Counted from the stretch's first letter, positions 25,899 through 35,945 are shown. The stretch is 64,000 nucleotides of DNA from Burkholderia sp. WP9 (GCF_900104795.1 NZ_FNTG01000001.1:310001-374000); one strand, 5' to 3'. Notes: generated by a model not told the origin, from the sequence alone. Translations and numbers: made by a program.

Positions 25899-27185
25899 AT
25901 GGCAACAATTCAACCCGCGGCGACCCGCTGGAACGACGTTCCCGCGCTCTATGCCAGGCTCAACTTCAGGCTGCTGCCGTTTCTTCTGCTTTGTTATCTG
26001 TTCGCTTATCTGGATCGGGTGAACGTGGGTTTCGCCAAGTTGCAGATGCAAAGCGACCTGGGCTTTTCCGATGCCGCTTACGGCGTTGGCGCCGGCATCT
26101 TCTTTCTGGGCTACGTGCTGTTCGAACTGCCGAGCAACCTGATGCTGCCGAAAATCGGCGCACGGAAAACCTTCTTCCGCATCCTCGTGCTGTGGGGCAT
26201 TACCTCGGCATGCATGCTGTTTGTGCGCAACGTGCAGATGTTTTACGGAATGCGCTTTCTGCTCGGCATCTTCGAGGCGGGGTTTGCGCCGGGCATGATC
26301 TTTTATCTTTCGCGCTGGTACGGTCCCTCACGTATGGCCCGCGCAATCGCGATCGTGTTTCTCGCCGGCCCGATCGGCGGCATTGTGGGCGGCCCGCTCT
26401 CCGCGTGGCTGATGACGAGCCTCGCCGGCAAAGCGGGTCTCGCCGGCTGGCAGTGGATGTTCCTCGTGGAAGGTCTGCCGTGCATCGTGCTGGGCGTGCT
26501 CACGCTGTTCGTGCTGTCGGATCGGCCCGCCGAGGCCAACTGGCTGAACGATGACGAGAAGCGCCTGCTCGAATCCGAACTCGTAGCCGTGCCCGCTGGA
26601 GACCATTCGTTCAAGGCTGTTCTGCGCAGCCCGAGGATTTATCTGCTGGCTTGCGCGTACTTTTGCATCATCGCGTCGATCTACGCCATGAGTTTCTGGT
26701 TGCCGACCATCGTGAAGTCGCAAGGTGTCGACGATACGATCCGGCTCGGCTGGTATGCGGCGATTCCCTACGTCGGGGCCGCGTTCGGCATGTACCTGAT
26801 CGGCCGCCGTTCGGATGCGCGTCGCGAACGGCGTTATCACAGCTCCGTGCCGGCGTTGCTCGCCGCCATCTTGCTTTCGTTGTCCGTCTTGACCGACGGC
26901 CATCTCGTCGCCACGCTCGTTCTGCTGACATGCGCCATAACCATGCTGTGGATGGCGTACACGGTGTTCTGGGCGATCCCGTCCGAATTTATCAAGGGCG
27001 ACGCGGCCGCGGGTGGCATTGCCCTGATCAATACGATCGGCCTGTCTGGTGGATTCTGGGGACCCGCGATCATCGGCTGGGCCAAGACGGCGACCGGCAA
27101 CCTCCATCTTGGACTCCTGATCGTCGCCGGTCTGGCGCTATGCGGCGCCGTGCTGCTCGTCGCGAACAGGTTGCCTTCAGAATAA
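25899..27185 (+). CDS. MFS transporter, anion:cation symporter (ACS) family
   Basis: The 428-residue protein has about twelve hydrophobic segments and the ACS-family start LLPFLLLCYLFAYLDRVNVGFAKLQM. Other family segments are FFLGYVLFELPSNLML, YGMRFLLGIFEAGFAPGMIFYLSRWY and WQWMFLVEGLPCIVLG. Family members take up organic acids such as sugar acids, phthalate or tartrate by cation symport. ATG 25899 has GGAGG five bases upstream and gives the typical N-terminus; ATG 25851, also with a ribosome binding site, would add 16 residues. It is probably the uptake system for the substrate of the three enzymes that follow. Confidence 0.9.
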   Translation: MATIQPAATRWNDVPALYARLNFRLLPFLLLCYLFAYLDRVNVGFAKLQMQSDLGFSDAAYGVGAGIFFLGYVLFELPSNLMLPKIGARKTFFRILVLWGITSACMLFVRNVQMFYGMRFLLGIFEAGFAPGMIFYLSRWYGPSRMARAIAIVFLAGPIGGIVGGPLSAWLMTSLAGKAGLAGWQWMFLVEGLPCIVLGVLTLFVLSDRPAEANWLNDDEKRLLESELVAVPAGDHSFKAVLRSPRIYLLACAYFCIIASIYAMSFWLPTIVKSQGVDDTIRLGWYAAIPYVGAAFGMYLIGRRSDARRERRYHSSVPALLAAILLSLSVLTDGHLVATLVLLTCAITMLWMAYTVFWAIPSEFIKGDAAAGGIALINTIGLSGGFWGPAIIGWAKTATGNLHLGLLIVAGLALCGAVLLVANRLPSE

Positions 27186-27313
27186 CGGGCGGGGCAGGTC
27201 CAGCTCCGGATAAGGATGCTCGTTGACGGTTATCCGCAGGTGTCGTCGATGAGCCGCAGTCAACCCTATTGCGCCGCGTTTCCTGCGGGTAGCGGCGAAA
27301 GCGAGAACTTCAA

Positions 27314-28063
27314 ATGCTTTTGTACCAGTCAACATGGGTCGAAGTCGGGCAGTACCTCGAACGAAGCCGTTCGATCGTCGTGCCGATCGGCTCGAACGAG
27401 CAGCACGGTCCCACGGGTCTTTTGGGCACGGACTGGCTGTGCCCGGAAATCATCGCGCACGAAGCCGAGAAGAGCGCTGACATCCTGATTGCGCCGACCT
27501 TCAACATCGGTATGGCGCAGCATCACCTGGGCTTTCCGGGGACCATCTCGCTGCGGCCCTCGACTTTCATGGCCGCGATCGGCGACTGGACGCGCTCGCT
27601 CGCGGGTCACGGCTTCGAGAAGATCCTGTTTCTGAACGGCCATGGCGGCAACGTCGCGTCGATCGAAGCCGCTTTCTCCGAGATCTATGCTGAGGCCAGT
27701 TTCGCTAAACGCCGCGCGGGGTTCGCGCTGAAGCTGTGCAACTGGTGGGATCTGGAAGGCGTCGGCGAACTGGCGCGAGAGCAGTTTCCCGAAGGGCATG
27801 GCATCCATGCCACGCCCTCCGAAATCGCCATTACGCAATGGGCGCTTCCCGGGTCGATCAAGACGGCCAGCTACTCGCCAAAGATCGCACCATCGGGACC
27901 GATTCGCGAGGCGCTCGATTTCCGCGCGCGCTATTCCGATGGACGGATGGGCTCCGATCCGGGGCTCGCCTCGCCGGAAAAGGGCGGCGCGCTGGTCAAG
28001 CTCGCCGCACAAAGCCTGATCCGCGAGATGGATGCGTTCAGCCGCGAAAGCGTACCGGACTGA
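27314..28063 (+). CDS. Creatininase-family amidohydrolase
   Basis: Creatininase-family enzymes are metal-dependent hydrolases of cyclic or linear amides. The 249-residue product has the metal-binding patterns GSNEQHGPTGLLGTD (Glu29, His31, Asp40), NGHGGN (about residue 109) and GHGIHATPSEIA. The last Ser/Thr region differs from true creatininase, so the exact substrate is open. The gene lies 128 bases after the transporter, and its stop is 12 bases before the M81 peptidase gene, so the enzymes form one operon. Confidence 0.87.
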   Translation: MLLYQSTWVEVGQYLERSRSIVVPIGSNEQHGPTGLLGTDWLCPEIIAHEAEKSADILIAPTFNIGMAQHHLGFPGTISLRPSTFMAAIGDWTRSLAGHGFEKILFLNGHGGNVASIEAAFSEIYAEASFAKRRAGFALKLCNWWDLEGVGELAREQFPEGHGIHATPSEIAITQWALPGSIKTASYSPKIAPSGPIREALDFRARYSDGRMGSDPGLASPEKGGALVKLAAQSLIREMDAFSRESVPD

Positions 28064-28075
28064 CAGCTTGCGCTA

Positions 28076-29599
28076 ATGAAGATCCTGATTGCCGGTTTTC
28101 AGCACGAAACCAATACGTTCGCGCCCACCCGCGCCGGCTGGGAAAATTTTCTGCAAGGCGAGGGCTTTCCCGCGCTCGCGCGCGGTGCCGGCGTACTGGA
28201 TCTGCGTGGCGTCAACGTTCCGGTCGCCGGCTTCATCCGGTACGCCGAGGCCGCCGGACACGAGTTGGTCCCGGTGATCTGGGCAGGCGCGAGTGCGTCG
28301 GCCCATGTGACGCGAGACGCTTATGAACGGATCGCGGGCAGCATTTTGCTGGCCATCGAGACCGAGTCGTTCGACGCCATTTATCTCGACCTGCATGGCG
28401 CAATGGTCGCCGAGCACACCGACGACGGCGAAGGCGAACTGCTGGAGCGCATCCGGTTAGCCGTCGGTGCTCGCGTTCCGGTCGTCGTCACGCTGGATCT
28501 GCACGCGAACGTGACCCAGCGAATGCTGAACTACGCCGACGCCCTTGTCGCCTATCGGACCTATCCGCATGTCGACATGGCACAAACAGGGGAGCGCGCG
28601 GCGCGCATTCTCGACGATCTGTTGACCAATGGGCGACCGCTCAAGCGGGCGGCGCGGCGCATTCCGTTTCTGATTCCCATCAACGCGATGTGCACGCTCG
28701 TCGAACCCGCACGCGGCGTGTATGAACTCATGACCTCGCTCGAACGCGACACGATCGCTTCGCTATCCTTCGCACCGGGGTTCCCGGCGGCCGACTTTCC
28801 GGAGTGCGGGCCGATGATCTGGGGCTACGGATATGACGAAGCAGCGTTGACGGAGGCTATCGACACCTTGTTCGAACGCATCGCCGCGCACGAAGCGCTG
28901 TGGGCGGTTCGCTTCCTCACGCCGGACCAGGCGGTGATCGACGCCATGCAGCGCAGCCGCAGCGCACGGCGGCCCGTGATCATTGCCGATACACAGGAAA
29001 ACCCGGGAGCAGGGGGCGATTCGAACACGATGTTCATGGCGCGCGCGCTGTTGCGCCACGGCGCGGCCGATGCCGCGCTCGGCATGATCTGGGACGCACC
29101 GGCGGCAGCTGCGGCCCATCGGGCAGGCGTGGGTGCGACGCTCGAACTCGCGTTGGGAGGCCGGTCGGGCGTGCCCGGAGACGAACCGCTGGCAGCAAGT
29201 TTTTACGTCGAACATGTTTCGGACGGACATTTCCGCTTTGACGGACCGATGATGAACGGAATGCCGGGCGATCTTGGGCCTGTGGCATGCCTTCGCATCG
29301 ACGGAGTGAGGATAGCGGTGAGTTCGATCAAGACGCAGATGTTCGAGCGCAACCTGTATCGCGCCGCGGGCATTGAACCGGCGCAGATGAAGATTCTCGT
29401 CAACAAGAGTTCAGTGCACTTCCGCGCGGACTTTCAGGCGATTGCCGACACGATCCTCGTCGCCAAAGCACCTGGTCCCATGGCCGCCGATCCTTCCGAT
29501 CTGCCGTGGCGGCGACTCGATCCGCGAATTCGTTTGAGTCCGAACGGGAAGTCGCTGGGCGAACTCGGCGCGATGGTGTTCGATTCGACCGCGTTGTAG
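28076..29599 (+). CDS. M81 family metallopeptidase (MlrC-like)
   Basis: The 507-residue protein begins MKILIAGFQHETNTF and carries DAIYLDLHGAM, VVVTLDLHANVTQRM, YPHVDMAQTGERA and QENPGAGGDSNTMF. Together these identify the M81 family, named after MlrC, which opens linear fragments of microcystin. Most family members lie in unrelated small-molecule degradation clusters, as here. The His/Asp/Glu residues in these motifs are the likely zinc ligands. With creatininase and RidA it suggests stepwise hydrolysis of an amide-containing compound. Confidence 0.88.
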   Translation: MKILIAGFQHETNTFAPTRAGWENFLQGEGFPALARGAGVLDLRGVNVPVAGFIRYAEAAGHELVPVIWAGASASAHVTRDAYERIAGSILLAIETESFDAIYLDLHGAMVAEHTDDGEGELLERIRLAVGARVPVVVTLDLHANVTQRMLNYADALVAYRTYPHVDMAQTGERAARILDDLLTNGRPLKRAARRIPFLIPINAMCTLVEPARGVYELMTSLERDTIASLSFAPGFPAADFPECGPMIWGYGYDEAALTEAIDTLFERIAAHEALWAVRFLTPDQAVIDAMQRSRSARRPVIIADTQENPGAGGDSNTMFMARALLRHGAADAALGMIWDAPAAAAAHRAGVGATLELALGGRSGVPGDEPLAASFYVEHVSDGHFRFDGPMMNGMPGDLGPVACLRIDGVRIAVSSIKTQMFERNLYRAAGIEPAQMKILVNKSSVHFRADFQAIADTILVAKAPGPMAADPSDLPWRRLDPRIRLSPNGKSLGELGAMVFDSTAL

Positions 29600-29676
29600 T
29601 CATCGCATCAGCGTGGTTTCATTGCCCGAAGCCAGAGCATTTCATATTGATCACCCCACTATTTAAGGAGCATGTC

Positions 29677-30141
29677 ATGGTCCAACAGGACGTTTACGCC
29701 AGACTCAAGGAACTCGGCATCGAGTTGCCGGTTGCCGGCGCACCCGCGGCCGCCTACGTGATGAGTGCGCAAATCGGCAATATGATTTTTCTGTCCGGCC
29801 ATATCGCGAAGAAGGACGGCAAAGTGTGGGTAGGTAAGTTCGGCAGCAACCTGACAACGGAAGAAGGGCGCGTCGCCGCGCGGTCGATCGCCATCGATCT
29901 GCTTGCGACGCTGCACGCGCACGTGGGCGACCTTAATCGCGTGACGCGGATCGTCAAGCTGATGAGTCTTGTCAATTCAACGCCGGATTTTGTCGAGCAA
30001 CATCTGGTGACGAACGGTGCGTCGGAATTGCTGGCGGAGGTATTTGGCGAGCGTGGCAAGCATGCGCGTTCGGCCTTCGGCGTGGCGCAGATTCCGTTGG
30101 GCGCGTGTGTGGAACTCGAGATGAACGTCGAGATAGGTTAA
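29677..30141 (+). CDS. RidA/YjgF-family protein
   Basis: The 154-residue product has the RidA fold signature (GNMIFLSGHIAKKDGKVWVGK, TRIVKLMSLVNSTPDF, ARSAFGVAQIPLGACVELEMNVEI). RidA-like proteins hydrolyse reactive enamine/imine intermediates or have been recruited as deaminases in catabolic clusters. ATG 29677 has AAGGAG six bases upstream. An earlier start at 29506 would overlap the M81 gene and is rejected. It is the last gene of the transporter-creatininase-M81 operon. Confidence 0.88.
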   Translation: MVQQDVYARLKELGIELPVAGAPAAAYVMSAQIGNMIFLSGHIAKKDGKVWVGKFGSNLTTEEGRVAARSIAIDLLATLHAHVGDLNRVTRIVKLMSLVNSTPDFVEQHLVTNGASELLAEVFGERGKHARSAFGVAQIPLGACVELEMNVEIG

Positions 30142-30308
30142 CGACGTCGCTGGTCACAGTCGCGCCTGCGTAGTCCCGGCAGACCTCGGTAGTCGTCATA
30201 ATCTCCGTGGCCCATGAAGACGCGATCGCGATGCGGTCAGAAGAAGGCGGCGCTGCATTCACCGTCAGTCTGCGCGCACCGCCGATCGCGATTCCCCACA
30301 AGTCGCGA

Positions 30309-31439
30309 CTATTCCCGCCCCAGTGCGACAAACCGTTCGAGATGGTGATCTTCATCGCCGAGTTGATGATCGATCATCACGAGACGCTTCGCATAATGAG
30401 CGAGCGGCAGTTCCCACGTCATGCCGATTCCACCGTGCAACTGAATGCATTCCTCCGCCACGCGCGCGCCGATTCGCCCAATGCTGTACTTGGCCGCCGA
30501 CACCGCGCGCTCCCGCTGCCGGCGTTCGGCGCCGAGCGCCGCGGCCGCGTTGATCACCGCCGAGCGCGCCTGTTCGATCTCGAGCAGGAGATCGGCCATG
30601 CGATGCTGCAGTGCCTGAAAGCTGCCGATCGGCACGCCGAACTGCTTGCGCGTGCGCAGATACTCTAGCGTGTAGTCTTTAGCGACATCCATCGCGCCGA
30701 TCGCTTCGGAACACAAGGCCAGCACACCGCAGCCAACCGCGTACTCGAGCGTTGCAAAGCCCGCGCCCGCGGTGCCGAGCAATGCGTCGTCGTTGAGCGT
30801 GACGTTGTCGAAGGTCACTTCGGCCGCGCGCCCACCGTCGATCCTGGGATAGCCACGCACGCTAACGCCGGCCGCATCGCGCGGTACGAGAAAGAGCGTC
30901 ACGCCGGCTTCGTCGTTATCATCACCGCTCGTGCGCGCCGAGACCAGAAAGAGCGAAGCATGCTCGCCGTGCTGCACGACCGCTTTCGCGCCGTTCAGCC
31001 GCCACGCGTCGCCGCTGCGCTGCGCGCGCGTCGTCACGCGGGCCAGTTCGTAGTGGCTGTCTGGCTCGCCGTGCGCGAGCGCAACGATTCGCGAGCCGTC
31101 GATCAAGTCACCGAGCACAGCCTTCTGCGCCTCGTCGCCGCTGCGCGCAACGGCGCGGCCGACAATCAGCGTATCCAGAAACGGTTCGACCACGAGGCCG
31201 CGGCCGAGGCTCTCGAACACCACGGCGATATCGAAACCGCCGCCGCCAAAACCGCCGTCCGCTTCATCGAACAATGCGCCGATCACGCCGAGTTCGGCAA
31301 AACGGCTCCACAAGTCGCGGCTATAGCCTTGCGCCGAACGCGCGATCCGGTCGCGCGCCTCAAAGCCGTATTGCTCGCTGACAAAACGATTGAGCGTGTC
31401 CGCCAGCATGCGGCGGTCTTCGGTGTGCTGGAAATTCAT
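30309..31439 (-). CDS. Acyl-CoA dehydrogenase, pimeloyl-CoA dehydrogenase small-subunit type
   Basis: This FAD enzyme family introduces a 2,3 double bond into acyl-CoA. The 376-residue protein starts MNFQHTEDRRMLADTLNRFVSEQYGFE and ends with ECIQLHGGIGMTWELPLAHYAKRL, the conserved FAD-binding segment. It follows the larger dehydrogenase with only 12 bases between, as in PimC/PimD pairs that form heteromers for dicarboxylyl-CoA. It is the last gene of the minus-strand operon and is convergent with ridA. Confidence 0.85.
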   Translation of the reverse strand: MNFQHTEDRRMLADTLNRFVSEQYGFEARDRIARSAQGYSRDLWSRFAELGVIGALFDEADGGFGGGGFDIAVVFESLGRGLVVEPFLDTLIVGRAVARSGDEAQKAVLGDLIDGSRIVALAHGEPDSHYELARVTTRAQRSGDAWRLNGAKAVVQHGEHASLFLVSARTSGDDNDEAGVTLFLVPRDAAGVSVRGYPRIDGGRAAEVTFDNVTLNDDALLGTAGAGFATLEYAVGCGVLALCSEAIGAMDVAKDYTLEYLRTRKQFGVPIGSFQALQHRMADLLLEIEQARSAVINAAAALGAERRQRERAVSAAKYSIGRIGARVAEECIQLHGGIGMTWELPLAHYAKRLVMIDHQLGDEDHHLERFVALGRE

Positions 31440-31451
31440 GACGTGCGCCCC

Positions 31452-32660
31452 TTACAGTCCCAGGATCATTTTGGAAATGATGTTCTTCTGGATTTCGTTC
31501 GAGCCGCCGAAGATCGACAGCTTGCGATTGTTGAAATACAGCGAGGCGGCGCTCGCGGCTTCGTCGGGGCCGACCGGCGTGCCTTCGAAACCGTCCTGCA
31601 AGGCTTCCTCGACGAACGGCTGCGCATACGGACCCATCGCGCGGCGCGTGAGCGAGGAGATTTCCTGGCGAATTTCGGTGCCGCGAATCTTCAGCATCGA
31701 GCTTTCGGCACCGGGCACGCCGCCGCCGGCCACCGCCGCGATCACGCGCAGGTTGGTGGTCTTCATGTTCTCCAGATCGATTTCGACTCGCGCCATGCGC
31801 GCGGCGAACGCGGGGTCTTCCGCGAGCGGCCGGCCGTTGCGCCGCTGTTTCGCGGCGATCTTGCGCAGCCGGTTGAAGGCGGCCACCGAGAAGCCGACGC
31901 CCGCGATATTGGTGCGTTCATATGTGAGCAGGTACTTGGCGTAAGTCCAGCCTTTGTTCTCTTCGCCGACCAGGTTTTCGACCGGCACGCGCACGTCGGT
32001 GAAAAACACTTCGTTGACTTCGTGCTCACCGTCAAGCGTGATGATCGGGCGCACTTCGACACCCGGCGTGTTCATGTCGATCAGCAGAAAACTGATGCCT
32101 TCCTGTTTGCGCACGTCGGTGGCGCTGCGCACGAGGCAGAAGATCATGTTCGCGTAGTGGCCGAGCGTGGTCCACGTTTTCTGGCCGTTGACGATGTAGT
32201 GCTCGCCTTGCGCATCCGTGCCGCGCACCGCGCTGGTTTTGACCGAGGCGAGATCGGAGCCGGCGCCCGGTTCCGAGTAGCCCTGGCACCACCAGTCCGA
32301 GCCGTCGAGAATGCGCGGCAGCCAATGGCGTTTTTGCGCTTCGCTGCCGTATTTGATCAGCACCGGGCCGAGCATGTTGACGCCGAACGGCACCACGCGC
32401 GGCGCGCCGGCCAGCGCGCATTCGTTTTCGAAGATGAATTTTTGCACCGGGTTCCAACCCGGGCCGCCGTACTCTTTGGGCCAGTGATTCGCGAGCCAGC
32501 CTTGCGCGTTGAGAATGGCGTGCCACGCCGCCATGTCATCGCGCGTGAGACGGCGGCCGCCGTGCACCTTGGCGGCGAGACGCTGCGGGAGTTTGTCGCG
32601 CAAGAAGGCTTGCACGTCGGCGCGGAAGGCTTCTTCCTCGGGAGTGAAGTTCAGATCCAT
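31452..32660 (-). CDS. Acyl-CoA dehydrogenase, pimeloyl-CoA dehydrogenase large-subunit type
   Basis: The 402-residue protein carries HWPKEYGGPGWNP, GYSEPGAGSDLASVKT (flavin-contacting), VNGQKTWTT and the C-terminal IFGGSNEIQKNIISKMILGL. The close similarity in layout to PimC and the adjacent partner subunit suggest oxidation of medium-chain dicarboxylic or branched acyl-CoA esters. ATG 32660 is preferred; the TTG at 32702 adds a non-homologous Ser/Pro-rich stretch. No ligase or thiolase is present nearby, so the pathway must be completed elsewhere. Confidence 0.87.
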   Translation of the reverse strand: MDLNFTPEEEAFRADVQAFLRDKLPQRLAAKVHGGRRLTRDDMAAWHAILNAQGWLANHWPKEYGGPGWNPVQKFIFENECALAGAPRVVPFGVNMLGPVLIKYGSEAQKRHWLPRILDGSDWWCQGYSEPGAGSDLASVKTSAVRGTDAQGEHYIVNGQKTWTTLGHYANMIFCLVRSATDVRKQEGISFLLIDMNTPGVEVRPIITLDGEHEVNEVFFTDVRVPVENLVGEENKGWTYAKYLLTYERTNIAGVGFSVAAFNRLRKIAAKQRRNGRPLAEDPAFAARMARVEIDLENMKTTNLRVIAAVAGGGVPGAESSMLKIRGTEIRQEISSLTRRAMGPYAQPFVEEALQDGFEGTPVGPDEAASAASLYFNNRKLSIFGGSNEIQKNIISKMILGL

Positions 32661-32739
32661 GGCGGGTTGTTCCGAAGAGGGTTGGCCGACCGGCGTGGAC
32701 AATGCAACGCCGGTCGATTCGTATCGATGATGCGCCGGC

Positions 32740-34860
32740 TCAGGCGGTCTGATTCAGGCTCGCGAAATCGGCGCCGCGTTCCACCAGTTCGATCAGCAGC
32801 GGCGAGGCTTTCCAGAACAGCGGGTCCTCCTTGGCGAACTCGCGGATGTCGGCGAGGATCTTCGGCAGGCCGACCGTATCCGCGTATTTCATCGGGCCGC
32901 CGCGATAGCGCGGAAAGCCGTAGCCATACAGGAAGGTCACATCGACATCCAGAGGCCGCAGCGCGATCCGCTCATGCACGACGTTGGCGCCTTCGTTGAT
33001 CATTGCGGCCATATAGCGGCGGATGATTTCGTCGTCGGTAAAACTGCGCGGCGTGATGCCGGCGCGTGCGCGTTCGGCGTCGATAATCGCTTCGACTTCG
33101 GGATCAGGCGTGCCGCTGCGTGAACCTTCGGAATACAGATAAAAACCGCGTCCGGTTTTCTGGCCGAACCAGCCGCGCTCGCACAGGCGATCGGCGATCT
33201 GCACATAACGTGCTGCGGGATTGCGCGTAGCCGCGCGCCGCTTGCGTGCCGCCCACCCGATGTCGCCGCCCGCGAGATCCACCACCTGGAACGGTCCCAT
33301 CGGAAAGCCGAACGCGCGCACGGCCGTATCGATCTGATAGGGCGAGGCGCCGTCTTCCATCATGGCGTCCGCGGCGCTGCGATACACGGCCAGCACCCGG
33401 TTGCCGATAAAGCCATCGCATACGCCGGCGCGCACCGGTGTCTTGCGCAACTTCCTGGCGAGTTCGAACGCGGTGGCGACCACGTCCGCGCTGACCTGTT
33501 TCGGCACCACCACTTCCAGCAGCTTCATGATGTTGGCGGGCGAGAAGAAGTGCAGGCCGATCACGTCGGCGGGGCGCGAAATGCTCGCGGCCAGGGCGTC
33601 GATGTCGAGATACGACGTGTTGGTCGCGAGCACGGCGCCTGCTTTGCACACGCGATCGAGTTCGGCGAACACGGCCTGTTTGACGGCGAGGTCTTCGAAG
33701 ACGGCTTCGATCACGAGATCCGCGTCGGCGAGCGCATCGTACGACGTGCTGCCGCTCCAGCGCGTCATGACCGCAGCCTTCTTTTCCGCGCTCATGCGGC
33801 CTTTGCCGATCAGGCCGTCATAGACTTTTTCGATGTGCGCTCGGCCACGCGCAAGCGACGCGTCATCGCGTTCGATCATCGTCACCGGCAAGCCAGCGTC
33901 GAGCACCGCGACGGCGATGCCCGCGCCCATCGTGCCGCCGCCCACCACGCCGATCGTGTTCAGCGTGCGCGGTTTGGCCTCGCGCGTTTCGGGCGCCTTG
34001 AGCACTTCGCGCTCGGCAAAGAACGCGTGGATCAGGCCGGCACGTTGCGGGCTGTCGATGCATTCGAGGAACAGTTTGCGTTCGAGTCGCAGTCCTTCGT
34101 CGAAAGGCTGTTCGACGGCGGCTTCGACGGCGTCGACGATTTTCAGCGGTGAGAACAGGCCGCGCGATTTCTTCGCGGTTTCCGCGCGCGCCGCGGCAAC
34201 CGCGGCGAGGCTCGCGGCACGGTCGCCGAGCGCCGCGGCGTCGCGCGTGCGGCGCACCGGCGCGTGGGCGGCGAGCAGCTCGTGCACATAGGCGAGCCCT
34301 TCGGCGAGGATGTCGTCGCTGCTGCCGAGGCGGTCGATCAGACCGAGCGCCAGCGCTTCCTTCGCGCTGGCGTGGCGGCCGCTCAGGATCAGATCGAGCG
34401 CGGCCTGGGCACCGATCAGGCGCGGCGTGCGCTGCGTGCCGCCCGCGCCCGGCAGCAGGCCGAGTTGCACCTCAGGCAGGCCGAGCTTTGCGCCCTCGAC
34501 GGCAATCCGGTAATGCGCCGCGAGCGCCACTTCCAGACCGCCGCCGAGCGCCGCGCCATGAATCGCCGCGACCACCGGCTTCGTGCATGCCTCGATGCGG
34601 TTGCACACGTCCGGGAGCGTGGGCGGCACCGGCGGCTTGCCGAACTCGCGAATGTCCGCGCCGGCGATGAAATTGCGCCCCGCGCCGACGATCAACACGG
34701 CTTCCACGGCCTGATCGGCATCGGCGGCTTCGACGGCGGCGAGCAGGCCACGCCGCACGTCGGCTGACAGCGCGTTGACCGGCGCGTGGTCGATCGTCAC
34801 GAGCAGCACCTTGCCGCGCAATTCGCGCGTCACAACGTCGGCCGAAGGGTTGAGGGTCAT
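32740..34860 (-). CDS. FadB/FadJ-like 3-hydroxyacyl-CoA dehydrogenase/enoyl-CoA hydratase fusion
   Basis: The 706-residue protein has an enoyl-CoA hydratase domain (about 1-190, with AGADIREFG and HGAALGGGLEVALAAHYRI) and an NAD-binding hydroxyacyl-CoA dehydrogenase domain. The latter begins near residue 300 (TIGVVGGGTMGAGIAVAVL) and carries NTSYLDIDALAASISRPADVIGLHFFSPANIMKLLEVV and GFIGNRVLAVYR. AGGAG lies eight bases before ATG. It is the first gene of the operon with the two dehydrogenases, comparable to pimF, and is divergent from a LysR gene that probably regulates it. Confidence 0.93.
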   Translation of the reverse strand: MTLNPSADVVTRELRGKVLLVTIDHAPVNALSADVRRGLLAAVEAADADQAVEAVLIVGAGRNFIAGADIREFGKPPVPPTLPDVCNRIEACTKPVVAAIHGAALGGGLEVALAAHYRIAVEGAKLGLPEVQLGLLPGAGGTQRTPRLIGAQAALDLILSGRHASAKEALALGLIDRLGSSDDILAEGLAYVHELLAAHAPVRRTRDAAALGDRAASLAAVAAARAETAKKSRGLFSPLKIVDAVEAAVEQPFDEGLRLERKLFLECIDSPQRAGLIHAFFAEREVLKAPETREAKPRTLNTIGVVGGGTMGAGIAVAVLDAGLPVTMIERDDASLARGRAHIEKVYDGLIGKGRMSAEKKAAVMTRWSGSTSYDALADADLVIEAVFEDLAVKQAVFAELDRVCKAGAVLATNTSYLDIDALAASISRPADVIGLHFFSPANIMKLLEVVVPKQVSADVVATAFELARKLRKTPVRAGVCDGFIGNRVLAVYRSAADAMMEDGASPYQIDTAVRAFGFPMGPFQVVDLAGGDIGWAARKRRAATRNPAARYVQIADRLCERGWFGQKTGRGFYLYSEGSRSGTPDPEVEAIIDAERARAGITPRSFTDDEIIRRYMAAMINEGANVVHERIALRPLDVDVTFLYGYGFPRYRGGPMKYADTVGLPKILADIREFAKEDPLFWKASPLLIELVERGADFASLNQTA

Positions 34861-35006
34861 GATGTCGTCTCCTGACTGGTTATCGGTTGCACGCGGGAAA
34901 GCATGCCGGGTCTGGCGAATTCTCCGATTGTGGGGTGGTCAAGGTTTATTGACAATCACATGGACGGTTGACAGACTGTCAAGGTTATTTTGACAAAGGC
35001 GCCGTT

Positions 35007-35945
35007 ATGGACGTCAATTCCCTGACCTTGCTGGTAGACATTCTGGACGCCGGCAATCTCAGCGAAGCCGCGCGCCGGCTGAAAATGAGCCGCGCGAACG
35101 TGAGCTATCACCTGAACCAGCTGGAACGTTCGGTCGGCCTGCAACTGGTGAGACGCACCACGCGCCGGGTCGAGCCGACCGAGATCGGCTTGCAGCTCTA
35201 CGAACATGGCCGCACGATCCAGAATGCGCTGCTCGCCGCGCGCGAATCCGTCGCCACGCTCGGACAAAGTTTGCAGGGCCGCGTGCGGCTGAGCGTGCCG
35301 AGTGGTTACGGGCAACTCGTCATGTCGGAGTGGCTGATTGCGTTCAAGCGGCTTTATCCCGGCATCGTGCTCGACGTGATGTTCGAGAACCGCGTTGAAG
35401 ACCTGATGCGCGACGAAGTCGATATCGCCGTGCGCGTGATGTCCGAGCCGCCGCAAAACCTGGTCGCGCGCGACATGGGGCCGGTCAGATACGTGGCGTG
35501 TGCGTCGCCGGCCTTTGCTGAAACGCATGGTATGCCGAAGCAACTCGACGATCTGCGCACGGCGCCGCTGATTACCGCGGCCGTGGTCGGCAGGCAGTTG
35601 CGCGTGGCCGCTTACTTGCGCGACGAGCGGCACGAAGTGCTGTTGGAGCCGACCCTCATCTCCGAGAACTTTCTGTTCCTGCGCGAGGCGGTGCTCGCCG
35701 GACTGGGCGTGGGCCTCGTGCCGGATTACGTGGTGCAGGACGACCTGCGCCGTGGCGAGATATTGACCGCGCTCGACGAATGGCGCTTGAGCATCTTCGG
35801 CACGCACATGTACATGCTGTATATGCCGAACCGGCATCACACGCGTGCGGCCGCGACGTTCATCGATTTCATCTTGCAGCAGGCGCATGGGGCGGGGAGA
35901 GGGTTGCCCGTGTCTTCGGCTACAGGGAGCGATGTGGCTGAATAA
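35007..35945 (+). CDS. LysR-family transcriptional regulator
   Basis: The 312-residue protein has the LysR helix-turn-helix (LTLLVDILDAGNLSEAARRLKMSRANVSYHLNQLERSVGLQLVRRTTRRVEPTEIG) and an effector domain of the type that begins GRVRLSVPSGYGQLV. ATG 35007 has AAAGG upstream; the TTG at 34968 is rejected. It is transcribed away from the beta-oxidation operon, with 146 bases between, and probably controls it. Confidence 0.9.
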   Translation: MDVNSLTLLVDILDAGNLSEAARRLKMSRANVSYHLNQLERSVGLQLVRRTTRRVEPTEIGLQLYEHGRTIQNALLAARESVATLGQSLQGRVRLSVPSGYGQLVMSEWLIAFKRLYPGIVLDVMFENRVEDLMRDEVDIAVRVMSEPPQNLVARDMGPVRYVACASPAFAETHGMPKQLDDLRTAPLITAAVVGRQLRVAAYLRDERHEVLLEPTLISENFLFLREAVLAGLGVGLVPDYVVQDDLRRGEILTALDEWRLSIFGTHMYMLYMPNRHHTRAAATFIDFILQQAHGAGRGLPVSSATGSDVAE

